From Myxococcales bacterium (lineage in GTDB: Bacteria; Myxococcota_A; Polyangia; Polyangiales; Houyiibacteriaceae): DNA of 47,228 nt. Shown here piece by piece: positions 29,371 through 36,837 of this stretch. Location of the stretch: assembly GCA_019637115.1 (NCBI GenBank), contig JAHBWH010000051.1, forward strand, positions 1-47,228. Reading direction: 5' to 3'. Under the pieces are notes generated by a model. It was not told the origin of the DNA, made no database searches, and saw nothing but the letters and a program-made list of their open reading frames with translations. Each line of letters opens with the position of its first letter. Positions within the stretch are counted from its first letter, which is position 1. A program made the position numbers and the translations under genes.

Positions 29371-29658
29371 TCACTCGACGATGCCGAGGATGTCGTCCTC
29401 GCGCAGGATGAGGTGCTCCTCACCGTCGATCTTGACCTCGGTCCCGGCGTACTTGCCGAAGAGGACGCGGTCGCCCTTCTTGACGTCGAGGCCGTGGACC
29501 TTGCCGTCCTCGGTGCGCTTGCCGTTGCCGACCGCGATCACCTTGCCCTCGATGGGCTTCTCCTTGGCCGAGTCCGGGATGATGATCCCGCCCTTGGTCA
29601 TGTCCTCTTCCTTCACGCGCTTCACGAGCACGCGGTCACCGAGCGGTCGAATCGCCAT
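29371..29658 (-). CDS. groS: Co-chaperonin GroES (Hsp10)
   Basis: A 95-residue lid of the GroEL chamber. Full-length and typical: [13 protein letters not shown], mobile loop [58 protein letters not shown] strong AGGAGG site precedes ATG 29658. It is the first gene of the groES-groEL operon, controlled from the CIRCE-bearing promoter 50-110 bases upstream. Confidence 0.99.
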   Translation of the reverse strand: MAIRPLGDRVLVKRVKEEDMTKGGIIIPDSAKEKPIEGKVIAVGNGKRTEDGKVHGLDVKKGDRVLFGKYAGTEVKIDGEEHLILREDDILGIVE

Positions 29659-29703
29659 TTGCGTTTTCCTCCTGCGGGCCTCCGGATGGGCCCTGGTGTT
29701 TTG

Positions 29704-29730
29704 TTAGCACTCGCCCCCTGGGAGTGCTGA
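29704..29730. promoter_or_regulatory. CIRCE operator (HrcA site) of groES-groEL
   Basis: TTAGCACTC, nine bases, GAGTGCTGA: matches the CIRCE consensus TTAGCACTC-N9-GAGTGCTAA with one change. It sits at the predicted RNA start, so HrcA would block transcription until heat stress. hrcA is not in this window. Confidence 0.93.
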
Positions 29731-29739
29731 CGCGGCGGG

Positions 29740-29767
29740 AAGCTAAAACGTCGTGATGGGGAGTCAA
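29740..29767 (-). promoter_or_regulatory. Promoter of groES-groEL
   Basis: On the reverse strand TTGACT (29767-29762), 16 bases, TAGCTT (29745-29740). Start point predicted near 29733, at the edge of the CIRCE site. The fit to a sigma-70 promoter is good. Confidence 0.7.
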
Positions 29768-29824
29768 TCGGCGCGAGCATCGCGTGCGTGAGCGCTCTCA
29801 CATTCTCCAGCGATTCCGATGGAT

Positions 29825-29883
29825 TGGCACTCGGCGCGCGGGAGCGCCAGCGGGCACGCAGCGCTCGGGTGTGGCGAGTGCCA
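29825..29883. repeat. Inverted repeat with CIRCE-like arms
   Basis: TGGCACTCG at 29825-29833 and CGAGTGCCA at 29875-29883, separated by 41 bases. The arms differ from CIRCE halves mainly at one base, but the spacer is 41 rather than 9. It lies in the 310-base region (29659-29968) between groES and the 29969 gene, whose remainder is the promoter and CIRCE. Confidence 0.6.
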
Positions 29884-29968
29884 GCTGGGCCGAAAGGGTA
29901 ACGAAAACGGCGGGATCCCGCGTCGCACGAAGTGGGGGGAGCATCCCTCGCTCGGGTATGCTCGAAAC

Positions 29969-30538
29969 ATGCACATCGAGGCGCACGCGGACTTGCGAGA
30001 CTACTTCCACGACCGGCTGAAGAAGGCGCTCGGGCGGCTGCAGCAATCGGCCAGCCCCGCAACCGAGCTCTACCTCCTCGAGCTCCTCGCCGCCGGACGT
30101 GGACAAGCCCTCGCCACGCCGGACCAGCCCCTCGTCGACCGGCTCCGGGCGGCGGTGGAGGCCGAGGATCTGCGCGAGCGGCTCCGCAGCTTCCGGGATG
30201 CTGGCGACGCGGCCCTGTACACCTGCGGTTTCTTCCCCGAGCACCTCGACCGCCGAGGGATGAGCCGGGACTACTACCACGCGATCGGGGGTCGCGCGTA
30301 TCACGCGGCGAGCGAGCTCGACACCCGCCACGCTGGGACCTTCGTGGAGCTGGCGCGAGGTTTCTCTGACTTCACCCTCGTGCTCGAAGAGGTGCGAGAG
30401 GAGACCGTCCTCCGCACCCCGCAGGACATCGTGAAGCTCTACGATCGCTGGCGTCGGACGCGATCCCCGCAGCTCGCCGCGCGCCTGCATGCGGCCGGGG
30501 TCTTCCCTCAGGTGCCCAAGGGAGAGGTCATCCATTGA
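29969..30538 (+). CDS. Conserved-looking cytoplasmic protein of unknown function
   Basis: I do not recognise this 189-residue protein. It begins MHIEAHADLRDYFHDRLKKAL at ATG 29969 and is mostly helical: ELLAAGRGQALATPDQPLVDRLR, AGDAALYTCGFFPEHLDRRGM, FVELARGFSDFTLVLEEVRE. It has no signal, membrane helix or metal-binding motif. Its TTGA stop/start overlap with the next gene shows translational coupling. Longer in-frame forms (to 29819) are only upstream GC-rich sequence. The gene is read away from groES, with the CIRCE-like inverted repeat in its leader. Confidence 0.7.
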   Translation: MHIEAHADLRDYFHDRLKKALGRLQQSASPATELYLLELLAAGRGQALATPDQPLVDRLRAAVEAEDLRERLRSFRDAGDAALYTCGFFPEHLDRRGMSRDYYHAIGGRAYHAASELDTRHAGTFVELARGFSDFTLVLEEVREETVLRTPQDIVKLYDRWRRTRSPQLAARLHAAGVFPQVPKGEVIH

Positions 30539-31200
30539 GCGCGGCTCACGGCGAGATGCGGCGCATCGCCGCCGACCTCACGACGCTCTACGACCTCGAC
30601 GCCCTCGACGTCGCCCCTTTCCTTTGTGACGTCGAGACCGCCCGCGCTGCGGTGGGGGACGAGGTCCATCGGGGCGAGGTCCTGATGGTGGCCGAGGAGG
30701 AGGACGGCGTCTCGGTTGGGCTGTACGTGGAACAGCGCGCGCTCGACGCGCTCGCGAACGAGGCCCACGGGACCCCGGCCCGGGAACGCGCCTGGGAGCT
30801 GGCGGCCGAGGGGGTGAGCCACCTCGTCTACCTCGACTTCCGCGCGCGCAACGACGAGCGAGTCAGCGTGCTCGAGCTCGAGCTGCAGGCTGAGGTCGAC
30901 AAATGGGCCGTCCGCCTGCTCGGCGCGGGCGACGCCTCGCTGCTCTCGGGGTGGGGCGCGCCGCTCGTCCAGGCGCGCAGCCGGGCCATCCGGCGCCGCC
31001 TCTTCACGGAGGCCTCGTTCCTCGATCCCCAGGGGAGCCCAGAAGGCGAGCGCTATCGCCTCGCCAGCCGCGCGGCAGCGCGCTACACGGCGCGTCTCGA
31101 GGCGACCTTCCTCGAGGGACGCTCACAGGGCCTCGTCAGCGCGCTGCGCCGGTTCTACAGGCTCGGGCCGCACGACAAGCTGCGGGAGGCGCGGACCTGA
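30535..31200 (+). CDS. Unknown protein, coupled to the 29969 gene
   Basis: A 221-residue protein I cannot assign. TTG 30535 lies within the upstream TGA (TTGA) and has AGGGAGAGG 8-10 bases upstream, which decides the start. It is helical and acidic, with MVAEEEDGVSVGLYVEQRALDAL, SHLVYLDFRARNDERVSVLELELQAEVDKW, and a basic C-terminus (ARYTARLEATFLEGRSQGLVSALRRFY). No catalytic motif was seen. The tight pairing suggests the two proteins work together. It faces rpoZ convergently, with stop codons 7 bases apart. Confidence 0.7.
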   Translation: MSAAHGEMRRIAADLTTLYDLDALDVAPFLCDVETARAAVGDEVHRGEVLMVAEEEDGVSVGLYVEQRALDALANEAHGTPARERAWELAAEGVSHLVYLDFRARNDERVSVLELELQAEVDKWAVRLLGAGDASLLSGWGAPLVQARSRAIRRRLFTEASFLDPQGSPEGERYRLASRAAARYTARLEATFLEGRSQGLVSALRRFYRLGPHDKLREART

Positions 31201-31207
31201 ACGAGCG

Positions 31208-31450
31208 TCAGCGGATCTCGGCGTTCCGCGTCTCGACGATGAACTCCTCGACGGCCTCGCGGACGGGGCGGTGGAAGCGCACCTTCTGGTCGGCGATCTC
31301 GCGGAGGGCCGTGACGGCCGCGCGGTTCTTGCTCGACACGAGCGCGGGGGCGCCCTTCATCAACTGGCGCGTCCGACGCGAGGCGAGGACGACGAGGGCG
31401 AAGCGGTTTTCCTCGTGCTCGAGGCAATCTTCAACGGTGACGCGGGCCAT
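31208..31450 (-). CDS. rpoZ: RNA polymerase omega subunit
   Basis: An 80-residue RNA polymerase subunit that helps fold beta-prime. Visible: [30 protein letters not shown], then [19 protein letters not shown], as expected. GGAGAGG lies five bases before ATG 31450. It has its own candidate promoter at 31499-31527 and does not appear to be followed by spoT within the window; the next gene is the convergent 30535 protein. Confidence 0.95.
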   Translation of the reverse strand: MARVTVEDCLEHEENRFALVVLASRRTRQLMKGAPALVSSKNRAAVTALREIADQKVRFHRPVREAVEEFIVETRNAEIR

Positions 31451-31498
31451 GCAACCTCTCCGGGACCTCGGTGCGCCAGCGTGGCGCGAGGGGGGCGG

Positions 31499-31527
31499 AG
31501 GCTAGCAAGCGCACACGTCCGGGGCAA
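31499..31527 (-). promoter_or_regulatory. Candidate promoter for rpoZ
   Basis: Reverse strand TTGCCC (31527-31522), 17 bases, TAGCCT (31504-31499). The start point near 31492 would give a leader of about 40 bases. Confidence 0.45.
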
Positions 31528-31575
31528 GGGCCTGTCAGGGGCGGCAAGGATTGGGCCAGCCGCCGCGCTTCGCCC

Positions 31576-31604
31576 TTGTCTCGTCGGGGTCCGATCGATA
31601 GCAT
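31576..31604 (+). promoter_or_regulatory. Candidate promoter for the FHA-GAF-cyclase gene
   Basis: TTGTCT (31576-31581), 17 bases, TAGCAT (31599-31604). The start point near 31611 would leave a leader of about 12 bases before ATG 31623, with a GAGG-like site at 31607-31610. It is divergent from the rpoZ promoter. Confidence 0.45.
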
Positions 31605-31622
31605 CGCGAGGCGACGGCGACC

Positions 31623-33311
31623 ATGGCGCGCATCACCATCATCAGCCCGGACGGCCGCCAGGAGCGGGAGCTCGGAGCCCACAACTCGTTGGGCCGGCAC
31701 CCGAACAACACGCACCAGGTCCTCGACCGGATCGTGTCGAAGGAGCACTGCCACATCGACCTCGTCAACGGGCGCTACGTCCTCAAGGACCTGGGCTCGT
31801 TGAACGGCACGTTCGTCAACGGTGAGCGGGTCTCCGAGAAGCTCCTCGAGCCGGGCGACGAGATCACTCTCGGCTCGACTCGGATCCTCTTCCAAGAGGA
31901 CGGGCGCGCGAGCTCGGGTGGGCCCCAACCGCGCTCGCCTTCGGCCGACGCCGCCGCACCCGTGCCGCGGCCGAGCGCCCCGATGCCGCCGACCTCGAAG
32001 GTGACGATCGCGCCGGGGATGGTCGAGAGCCACATCCGGACCAAGCTCGCGCCGCTGCTCGATCAGAGCTTCCTGCCCGAGCGGCTCGTGCAGGACAACG
32101 ACGCCCTCCGGCGCGACTACGAGAAGCTGCGCGCGAGCTACGAGCTCATGCAGGCCATCGGCGTCGAGCTCGACGTCGACCGCTTGCTCGCCAAGATCGT
32201 CGACGCCGCGTTCCAGATCCTGCCCGCCGACCGCGGCGTCGTCCTCCTCTACGACGACGACCGTCAGCTCAAGCCGCGCTGCGTACGCACCAAGCAGACG
32301 AAGGCCGCCGGCGAGGAGGTCGTGCTGTCCACGACCATCATCGAGGAGGTGCTGCGCGACAAGGCCGCCGTGCTCTCGAGCGACGCCTCCGTCGACTCGC
32401 GTTTTCAAGGCGCGCACTCGATCATCATGCAGGGGATCCGCTCGTCGATGGCGGTGCCGCTGATCCATGGCAACGAGGTCTTCGGCATCATGATGCTGGA
32501 CTCGCAGATCGCCGCGAATGCATTCACCGAGAAGGATCTGCAGCTCTTCCAGAACGTCGCGAACCAGGCCGCGATCGCCGTGCAGAACTCGCTCTACGCG
32601 CGCAAGCTCCAGGCCGAGGCCGTCACGCGCGAGCGCTTCCAGCGCTTGCTCTCGCCCGCGATCGCCGAGCAGGTCATCAGCGGCAAGCTCGAGGTGAAGA
32701 AGGGCGGGGAGCTCCGCGAGACGACCGTGCTCTTCAGCGACATCCGCGGCTTCACCTCGATGTCCGAGAGCATCCCGGCGCAGGACGTCGTCCACATGCT
32801 CAACGACTACTTCGAGCTGATGGTGGAGCTCATCTTCGAGAACGAGGGTACGCTCGACAAATTCGTCGGCGACGAGATCATGGCGCTCTTCGGCGCCCCG
32901 GTCGGGCACGCAGACGACGCGCTGCGCGCCGTCCGGACCGCGATGAAGATGCTCCAGGTGCTCGAGCGGGAGTTCAACGCGCCGCGGCGCGCCCAGGGCA
33001 AGCCCACCTTCGAGATCGGGATCGGCATCAACACCGGTGAAGTCGTCGCGGGCTACCTCGGGAGCAGCAAGGCGCTCGAGTACACGGTCATCGGCGACAC
33101 CGTGAACACTGGCGCGCGTCTCTGCTCGGTCGCGAAGGCCGGCCAGTGCATCATCAGCGAGTTCACCTTTGAGAAGGTGAAGGATCATTTCGACGTCGAA
33201 GAGCTCCCGCCCCAGCAGGTCAAGGGCAAGGCGAAGGCGCTGAAGATCTACAACGTCCTCGGCTTCCGCGACGTCGCGCGCGCCTGGGACGACCGTACGC
33301 GCCCCTCCTGA
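31623..33311 (+). CDS. FHA-GAF-class III adenylate cyclase
   Basis: A 562-residue soluble signalling enzyme. Residues about 20-90 are an FHA domain (LGRHPNNTHQVLDRIVSKEHCHI, DLGSLNGTFVNGER) that would bind phosphothreonine. A Pro/Ser linker follows, then a GAF sensor domain (about 175-330: LDVDRLLAKIVDAAFQILPADRG, VLSTTIIEEVLRDKAAVL, SMAVPLIHG). The C-terminus is a class III nucleotide cyclase: FSDIRGFTS (metal Asp about 374), GDEIMALFGAP (second Asp), EYTVIGDTVNTGARL (Asn-Arg). It should make cAMP; cGMP specificity is not excluded because the Lys/Asp pair was not checked by structure. Such FHA-cyclase proteins fit myxobacterial phospho-Thr networks; a PP2C phosphatase is in the same window at 38898-39677. 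Confidence 0.95.
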   Translation: MARITIISPDGRQERELGAHNSLGRHPNNTHQVLDRIVSKEHCHIDLVNGRYVLKDLGSLNGTFVNGERVSEKLLEPGDEITLGSTRILFQEDGRASSGGPQPRSPSADAAAPVPRPSAPMPPTSKVTIAPGMVESHIRTKLAPLLDQSFLPERLVQDNDALRRDYEKLRASYELMQAIGVELDVDRLLAKIVDAAFQILPADRGVVLLYDDDRQLKPRCVRTKQTKAAGEEVVLSTTIIEEVLRDKAAVLSSDASVDSRFQGAHSIIMQGIRSSMAVPLIHGNEVFGIMMLDSQIAANAFTEKDLQLFQNVANQAAIAVQNSLYARKLQAEAVTRERFQRLLSPAIAEQVISGKLEVKKGGELRETTVLFSDIRGFTSMSESIPAQDVVHMLNDYFELMVELIFENEGTLDKFVGDEIMALFGAPVGHADDALRAVRTAMKMLQVLEREFNAPRRAQGKPTFEIGIGINTGEVVAGYLGSSKALEYTVIGDTVNTGARLCSVAKAGQCIISEFTFEKVKDHFDVEELPPQQVKGKAKALKIYNVLGFRDVARAWDDRTRPS

Positions 33312-33402
33312 GCCCCGTCGTGAGGCTTCGCGTCGACGACGGACGCGGCGTTGCTATGCCTGCCGCCGCCCAAGACGTCTTCCCACCCGAGTTGAGTAGG
33401 CC

Positions 33403-34350
33403 GTGGCACACCTGGACTTCGAGAAACCCCTGGTCGAGCTCGAGCGTCGCATCCGCGACCTCGAGGAGGCGTCCGACGGGCTCGGCGGCTTCGAGCCGCA
33501 GATCCGAGAGCTGAAGGGGCGCGCGCAGGCGCTGCAGCGCGACCTCTACGAGGGCCTGAGCGTCTGGCAGAAGGTCCTGCTCAGCCGCCACCCCGACCGG
33601 CCGTATTTCCTCGACTACTTGGGGAACGTCTTCGAGGACTTCGTCGAGCTACACGGCGATCGCGCGTTCGGCGACGACCCGGCGGTGGTCGCGGGCTTCG
33701 CCCGCTTCGACGGGCGTAGCGTCGCGGTGATCGGGCACCAAAAGGGCCGAAGCACCAAGGAGAAGGTGCGCCGCAATTTCGGCATGGCGCACCCCGAAGG
33801 CTACCGGAAGGCGATGCGGGTGATGGAGCTCGCGGAGCGCTTCGGGCGCCCGGTCTTCACCTTCGTCGACACCCCTGGCGCCTACCCGGGGCTCGAAGCC
33901 GAGGAGCGCGGTCAGAGCGAGGCCATCGGCCGCTCGCTCCTCGTGATGTCCGAGCTGCGCGTGCCCATCGTCGCGACGGTGATCGGGGAGGGCGGCTCCG
34001 GCGGCGCGCTCGCGCTCGGGGTCGCCGATCGCGTGCTGATGCTCCAATACTCCACCTACTCGGTGATCACGCCCGAGGGGTGCGCCTCGATCCTCTGGCG
34101 CGACGGCGCGCGTGGTCCCGAGGCCGCCGAGCAGCTCAAGCTCCTCGCCATGCACGCGCGGGCGAACGGCATCGTGGACGAGGTCGTCGAGGAGCCGGTC
34201 GGCGGCGCCCACCGTGACATCCCGGCGGCGTCGGCGCTCCTCGCAGAGGCGCTCCGCCGCAACCTCGCGATGGCCGACGCGCTCGACCCCGACGCACGGC
34301 TCGACGCCCGTTACGCGAAGTTCCGGGCCATGGGGCGGCACGCCGGGTAG
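33403..34350 (+). CDS. accA: Acetyl-CoA carboxylase carboxyltransferase subunit alpha
   Basis: A 315-residue alpha subunit that with AccD transfers carboxyl from biotin to acetyl-CoA, starting fatty-acid synthesis. The N-terminus is [18 protein letters not shown]; the core has [84 protein letters not shown] and [18 protein letters not shown]. Start is GTG 33403. accD is not in the window. The gene is followed by the GTCCGA-type repeat tract at 34357-34425, which precedes the CpoB-like promoter. Confidence 0.97.
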   Translation: MAHLDFEKPLVELERRIRDLEEASDGLGGFEPQIRELKGRAQALQRDLYEGLSVWQKVLLSRHPDRPYFLDYLGNVFEDFVELHGDRAFGDDPAVVAGFARFDGRSVAVIGHQKGRSTKEKVRRNFGMAHPEGYRKAMRVMELAERFGRPVFTFVDTPGAYPGLEAEERGQSEAIGRSLLVMSELRVPIVATVIGEGGSGGALALGVADRVLMLQYSTYSVITPEGCASILWRDGARGPEAAEQLKLLAMHARANGIVDEVVEEPVGGAHRDIPAASALLAEALRRNLAMADALDPDARLDARYAKFRAMGRHAG

Positions 34351-34356
34351 GGCTGC

Positions 34357-34425
34357 GGAATCGGACTCGCAGTCGGAGTCGGACCCCGGATCGGACCCTC
34401 AGCAGTCGGACCCGTCGGGCGTCCA
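34357..34425. repeat. Short degenerate repeat tract (TCGGACT/GTCGGA units)
   Basis: Repeated TCGGAC boxes (TCGGACTCG, GTCGGAGTCGGACC, GATCGGACC, AGTCGGACC) in the 138-base gap between accA and the CpoB-like gene, including the hairpin GACTC/GAGTC. It ends just before the promoter at 34441-34470. Confidence 0.7.
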
Positions 34426-34440
34426 GCCACCACGTGTTTT

Positions 34441-34470
34441 TTGACCTGATGTGGCGCGGATCTCTACTCT
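34441..34470 (+). promoter_or_regulatory. Promoter candidate for the CpoB-like/LysM pair
   Basis: TTGACC (34441-34446), 18 bases, TACTCT (34465-34470). A T-rich run precedes it. Start point near 34477 gives a leader of about 12 bases, with AGGA before GTG 34489. Confidence 0.5.
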
Positions 34471-34488
34471 GATCGCCGAGGAAGACTC

Positions 34489-35481
34489 GTGTCCTGGCGA
34501 CTCTGCATCCTGATCTCGATGATGGCGTTCGGCTGCGCGCGCAGCGCGACGCCGACCAGCACGACGGCGATCGACCAGGCCGAGCGGGATCGCCTCGCCG
34601 CTCTCGAGGTCGAGGTGCGCGAGCGGCGCGAGGCCGAGCGCGAGCTCCAGAGCCGCCTCGCGCTCGCGCGCGCGGAGCTCGATCGCCAGGCCCGCGAGGT
34701 GCCCCGACCCTTCGAGGAGACCGTCCGCATCGGCGGCAACACGGCCGAGGGGCGCGCGCTCCGGTTCTTCGACGACGAGGAGGCCGAGGGCGAGTGGGAC
34801 GAGCCGGTCGCTGACCTCGACGATGAGGACGAGCCCGACGATGGGCGTCCGCGGCCGGTCCTCCGCCTCTACGGCGCCCCGGTGGCCGCGCCACTCTCGG
34901 AGCTGGAGCCCGCGTACACGTCGAGCGACGGAACCGTGCCTGCCTCGGTCGCTGCGGGCGGCGGAACCGTCCGGCCATGGCGACCGCTGCCAGCGCCCGT
35001 GCCGGTCGCCGCCGTTCCGTCCGCGCCGGCCGCCTCTCTTGGCGTGCCCGGGTTCCCATCACCTCAGGTGACGCCCGCCCCACCGCCCACGCGCGTGGAG
35101 CCAGCCGTGCGCCCCGACGCAGGCGCCGCCGCGTACGAGCGCGCGCTCGGCTTGCTCCGGGAACGACGTGTCGCCGACGCGCTCCGCGCGTTCGAGACCT
35201 TCCTCGCCGACCACGAGCCGCACCCGCTGATGGGGAACGCGCGTTATTGGCGCGCGGAGTCCCTCTACGTGCTGCGCCGCTACGACGAGGCGCTCGCGGC
35301 CTTCGAGGCCTACCTCGACTCGCACCCGAACGCCGGCAAGGCGGCCGACGCGCTGCTCAAGGTGGGGCTCTGTCACGAGCGGATGGGCAACCGCGGGGCG
35401 GCGACGCGGACGTTCGAGCGTCTGCGCCGCGAGCATCCCAGCAGCGTCGCGGCGCGCCTCGCGTCGCGGGAGGACGCGTGA
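34489..35481 (+). CDS. CpoB/YbgF-like TPR lipoprotein
   Basis: A 330-residue lipoprotein (signal LCILISMMAFGC; Cys about 16). Residues about 25-75 form a heptad-like coiled coil (ERDRLAALEVEVRERREAERELQ), as in the trimerising N-terminus of YbgF. An acidic Asp/Glu and then Pro/Val linker leads to TPR units at the C-terminus (AAYERALGLLRERRVADALRAFETFL, NARYWRAESLYVLRRYDEALAAFEAYL, ADALLKVGLCHERMGNRGAATRTFERL). CpoB proteins work with Tol-Pal and septal peptidoglycan synthesis. No tol gene is adjacent, so the role is inferred. GTG 34489 follows AGGA. The stop overlaps the next ATG by one base (TGATG), so it is coupled to the LysM protein. Confidence 0.82.
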   Translation: MSWRLCILISMMAFGCARSATPTSTTAIDQAERDRLAALEVEVRERREAERELQSRLALARAELDRQAREVPRPFEETVRIGGNTAEGRALRFFDDEEAEGEWDEPVADLDDEDEPDDGRPRPVLRLYGAPVAAPLSELEPAYTSSDGTVPASVAAGGGTVRPWRPLPAPVPVAAVPSAPAASLGVPGFPSPQVTPAPPPTRVEPAVRPDAGAAAYERALGLLRERRVADALRAFETFLADHEPHPLMGNARYWRAESLYVLRRYDEALAAFEAYLDSHPNAGKAADALLKVGLCHERMGNRGAATRTFERLRREHPSSVAARLASREDA

Positions 35482-36593
35482 TGAAGAACGTGAGTCGTCG
35501 GGGGTCGCGCCGCGTGCGCTTGGCGCTGGTGCTCGGCCTGCTCGGGTTGCCGGTCGGCGGCGGCGCGCAGGATGGACTCGTCGTCGCGAGCCAGTCGCGT
35601 GATACGATCACGATCGGGCGGGGCCAGCGCGCCCCCGCGGCGTTCATTCCCGACGTGTACACGGTCGAGCGCGGGGACACGCTCTGGGACATCACGGGGC
35701 GCTTCTACGGCAACCCGTACGAGTGGCCGCGGGTGTGGTCGTACAACCCGGAGATCACGAACCCCCATTGGATCTACCCGCTCGATCGAATCCGGCTACG
35801 GGCCGAGGGGAGCGCGCCCGCCACGCTCGCGACCGACCCGACGTCCGTCCGCGCCCCGCGGCGTGCCGAGCGCGGGAGCGTGTGGCTGCGTGATCAGGGC
35901 TACCTCGACGAGGAGGCGCTCCGGAACACCGGTGTGATCATCGGCTCGCCCGAGGAGCAGATGCTGCTGTCGAACTTCGACGAGATCTACATTCGCTTCG
36001 ACGAAGGTGCGCAGGTCCAGGTCGGCCGCGAGTACACGATCTTCCGCGAGATCGAGCGGAGCCAGCGCGAGCCCGAGGAGCAGGGGACGCTCGTCCGGAT
36101 TTTCGGCGCGGCGCGGCTCCGAAGCTACGATCGCGACCGAAACATCGGTCGAGCGACCATCACTGAGGCGCTCGATCCGATCGAGCGCGGCTTCCACGTC
36201 GCGCCGATCGCGCGGCGCTTCGAGATGGTCGCCCCGCGGGAGAACACGCAGGACCTCCAGGCCGAGGTGATCGCGTCGCTGCGGCCCAACCGCATCCACG
36301 CGGATCAGCAGATCGTCTTCGTGAACGTCGGCCGCAACGAGAGCGTCCAGGTCGGCAACCGCTTCTTCGTCGTCCGAGTCGGCGACGAGTGGCGCGAGAG
36401 CCTCACGAACCGCCTCGACTACGGCCAGCAGGTGCGCCGCGCGCCGCAGGCAGCCGCGGACGAGTACCCGCCCGAGGTGATCGCAGAGGGTCGCGTGGTC
36501 GACGTGCGCGAGGAGACCGCGACGCTCTACATCACGGGCGCGACCCGCGAGGTGATCGTGGGCGACCGCGTGGAGATGCGCCGAGGGTTCTGA
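35481..36593 (+). CDS. LysM-domain exported protein
   Basis: A 370-residue protein with a signal peptide (residues about 10-30, VRLALVLGLLGLPVGGGAQ). A LysM peptidoglycan-binding domain follows: YTVERGDTLWDITGRFYGNPYEWPRVWSYNPEI. The long C-terminal part is beta-rich (EIYIRFDEGAQVQVGREYTIF, GRATITEALDPIERGFHVAP, QQIVFVNVGRNESVQVGNRFFVVR), probably a bespoke domain that I do not recognise. The gene is coupled to the CpoB-like lipoprotein (TGATG) with GGGAGG as ribosome-binding site. This suggests a shared role at the cell wall, but not a proven complex. Confidence 0.85.
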   Translation: MKNVSRRGSRRVRLALVLGLLGLPVGGGAQDGLVVASQSRDTITIGRGQRAPAAFIPDVYTVERGDTLWDITGRFYGNPYEWPRVWSYNPEITNPHWIYPLDRIRLRAEGSAPATLATDPTSVRAPRRAERGSVWLRDQGYLDEEALRNTGVIIGSPEEQMLLSNFDEIYIRFDEGAQVQVGREYTIFREIERSQREPEEQGTLVRIFGAARLRSYDRDRNIGRATITEALDPIERGFHVAPIARRFEMVAPRENTQDLQAEVIASLRPNRIHADQQIVFVNVGRNESVQVGNRFFVVRVGDEWRESLTNRLDYGQQVRRAPQAAADEYPPEVIAEGRVVDVREETATLYITGATREVIVGDRVEMRRGF

Positions 36594-36612
36594 GCCGCTG
36601 GAGCACGAGCGC

Positions 36613-36646
36613 TGCGCATGGACGGATGCGCATGGACGGATGCGCA
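36613..36646. repeat. Tandem 14-bp repeat (2.4 copies)
   Basis: Two copies of TGCGCATGGACGGA (36613-36626, 36627-36640) and a partial, in the 244-base gap between the LysM gene and the kinase. The remainder of the gap is GC-rich with no gene recognised. Confidence 0.85.
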
Positions 36647-36837
36647 GGAACCGCCGCAGCCGCTTCGCCGCAGCGTTTTCACCGCCGTGGCCGCTTCGCA
36701 AGGGTCGTCGCAGCGAGTGATGCGCCGCGACCGACGCGCTCGCGTCACACGCCGAGCGATACGATGGGAGGTGGGGCCCGGCGACGTAGGGATCGTCGCC
36801 GTTGATCCCGAGGGGCGTTCTCCAGGACACTGCCCAC

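Noticed and set aside
29700-29968. tRNA or small RNA in the groES upstream region
   Set aside because: No cloverleaf or conserved tRNA boxes; the sequence is accounted for by promoter, CIRCE and the inverted repeat.
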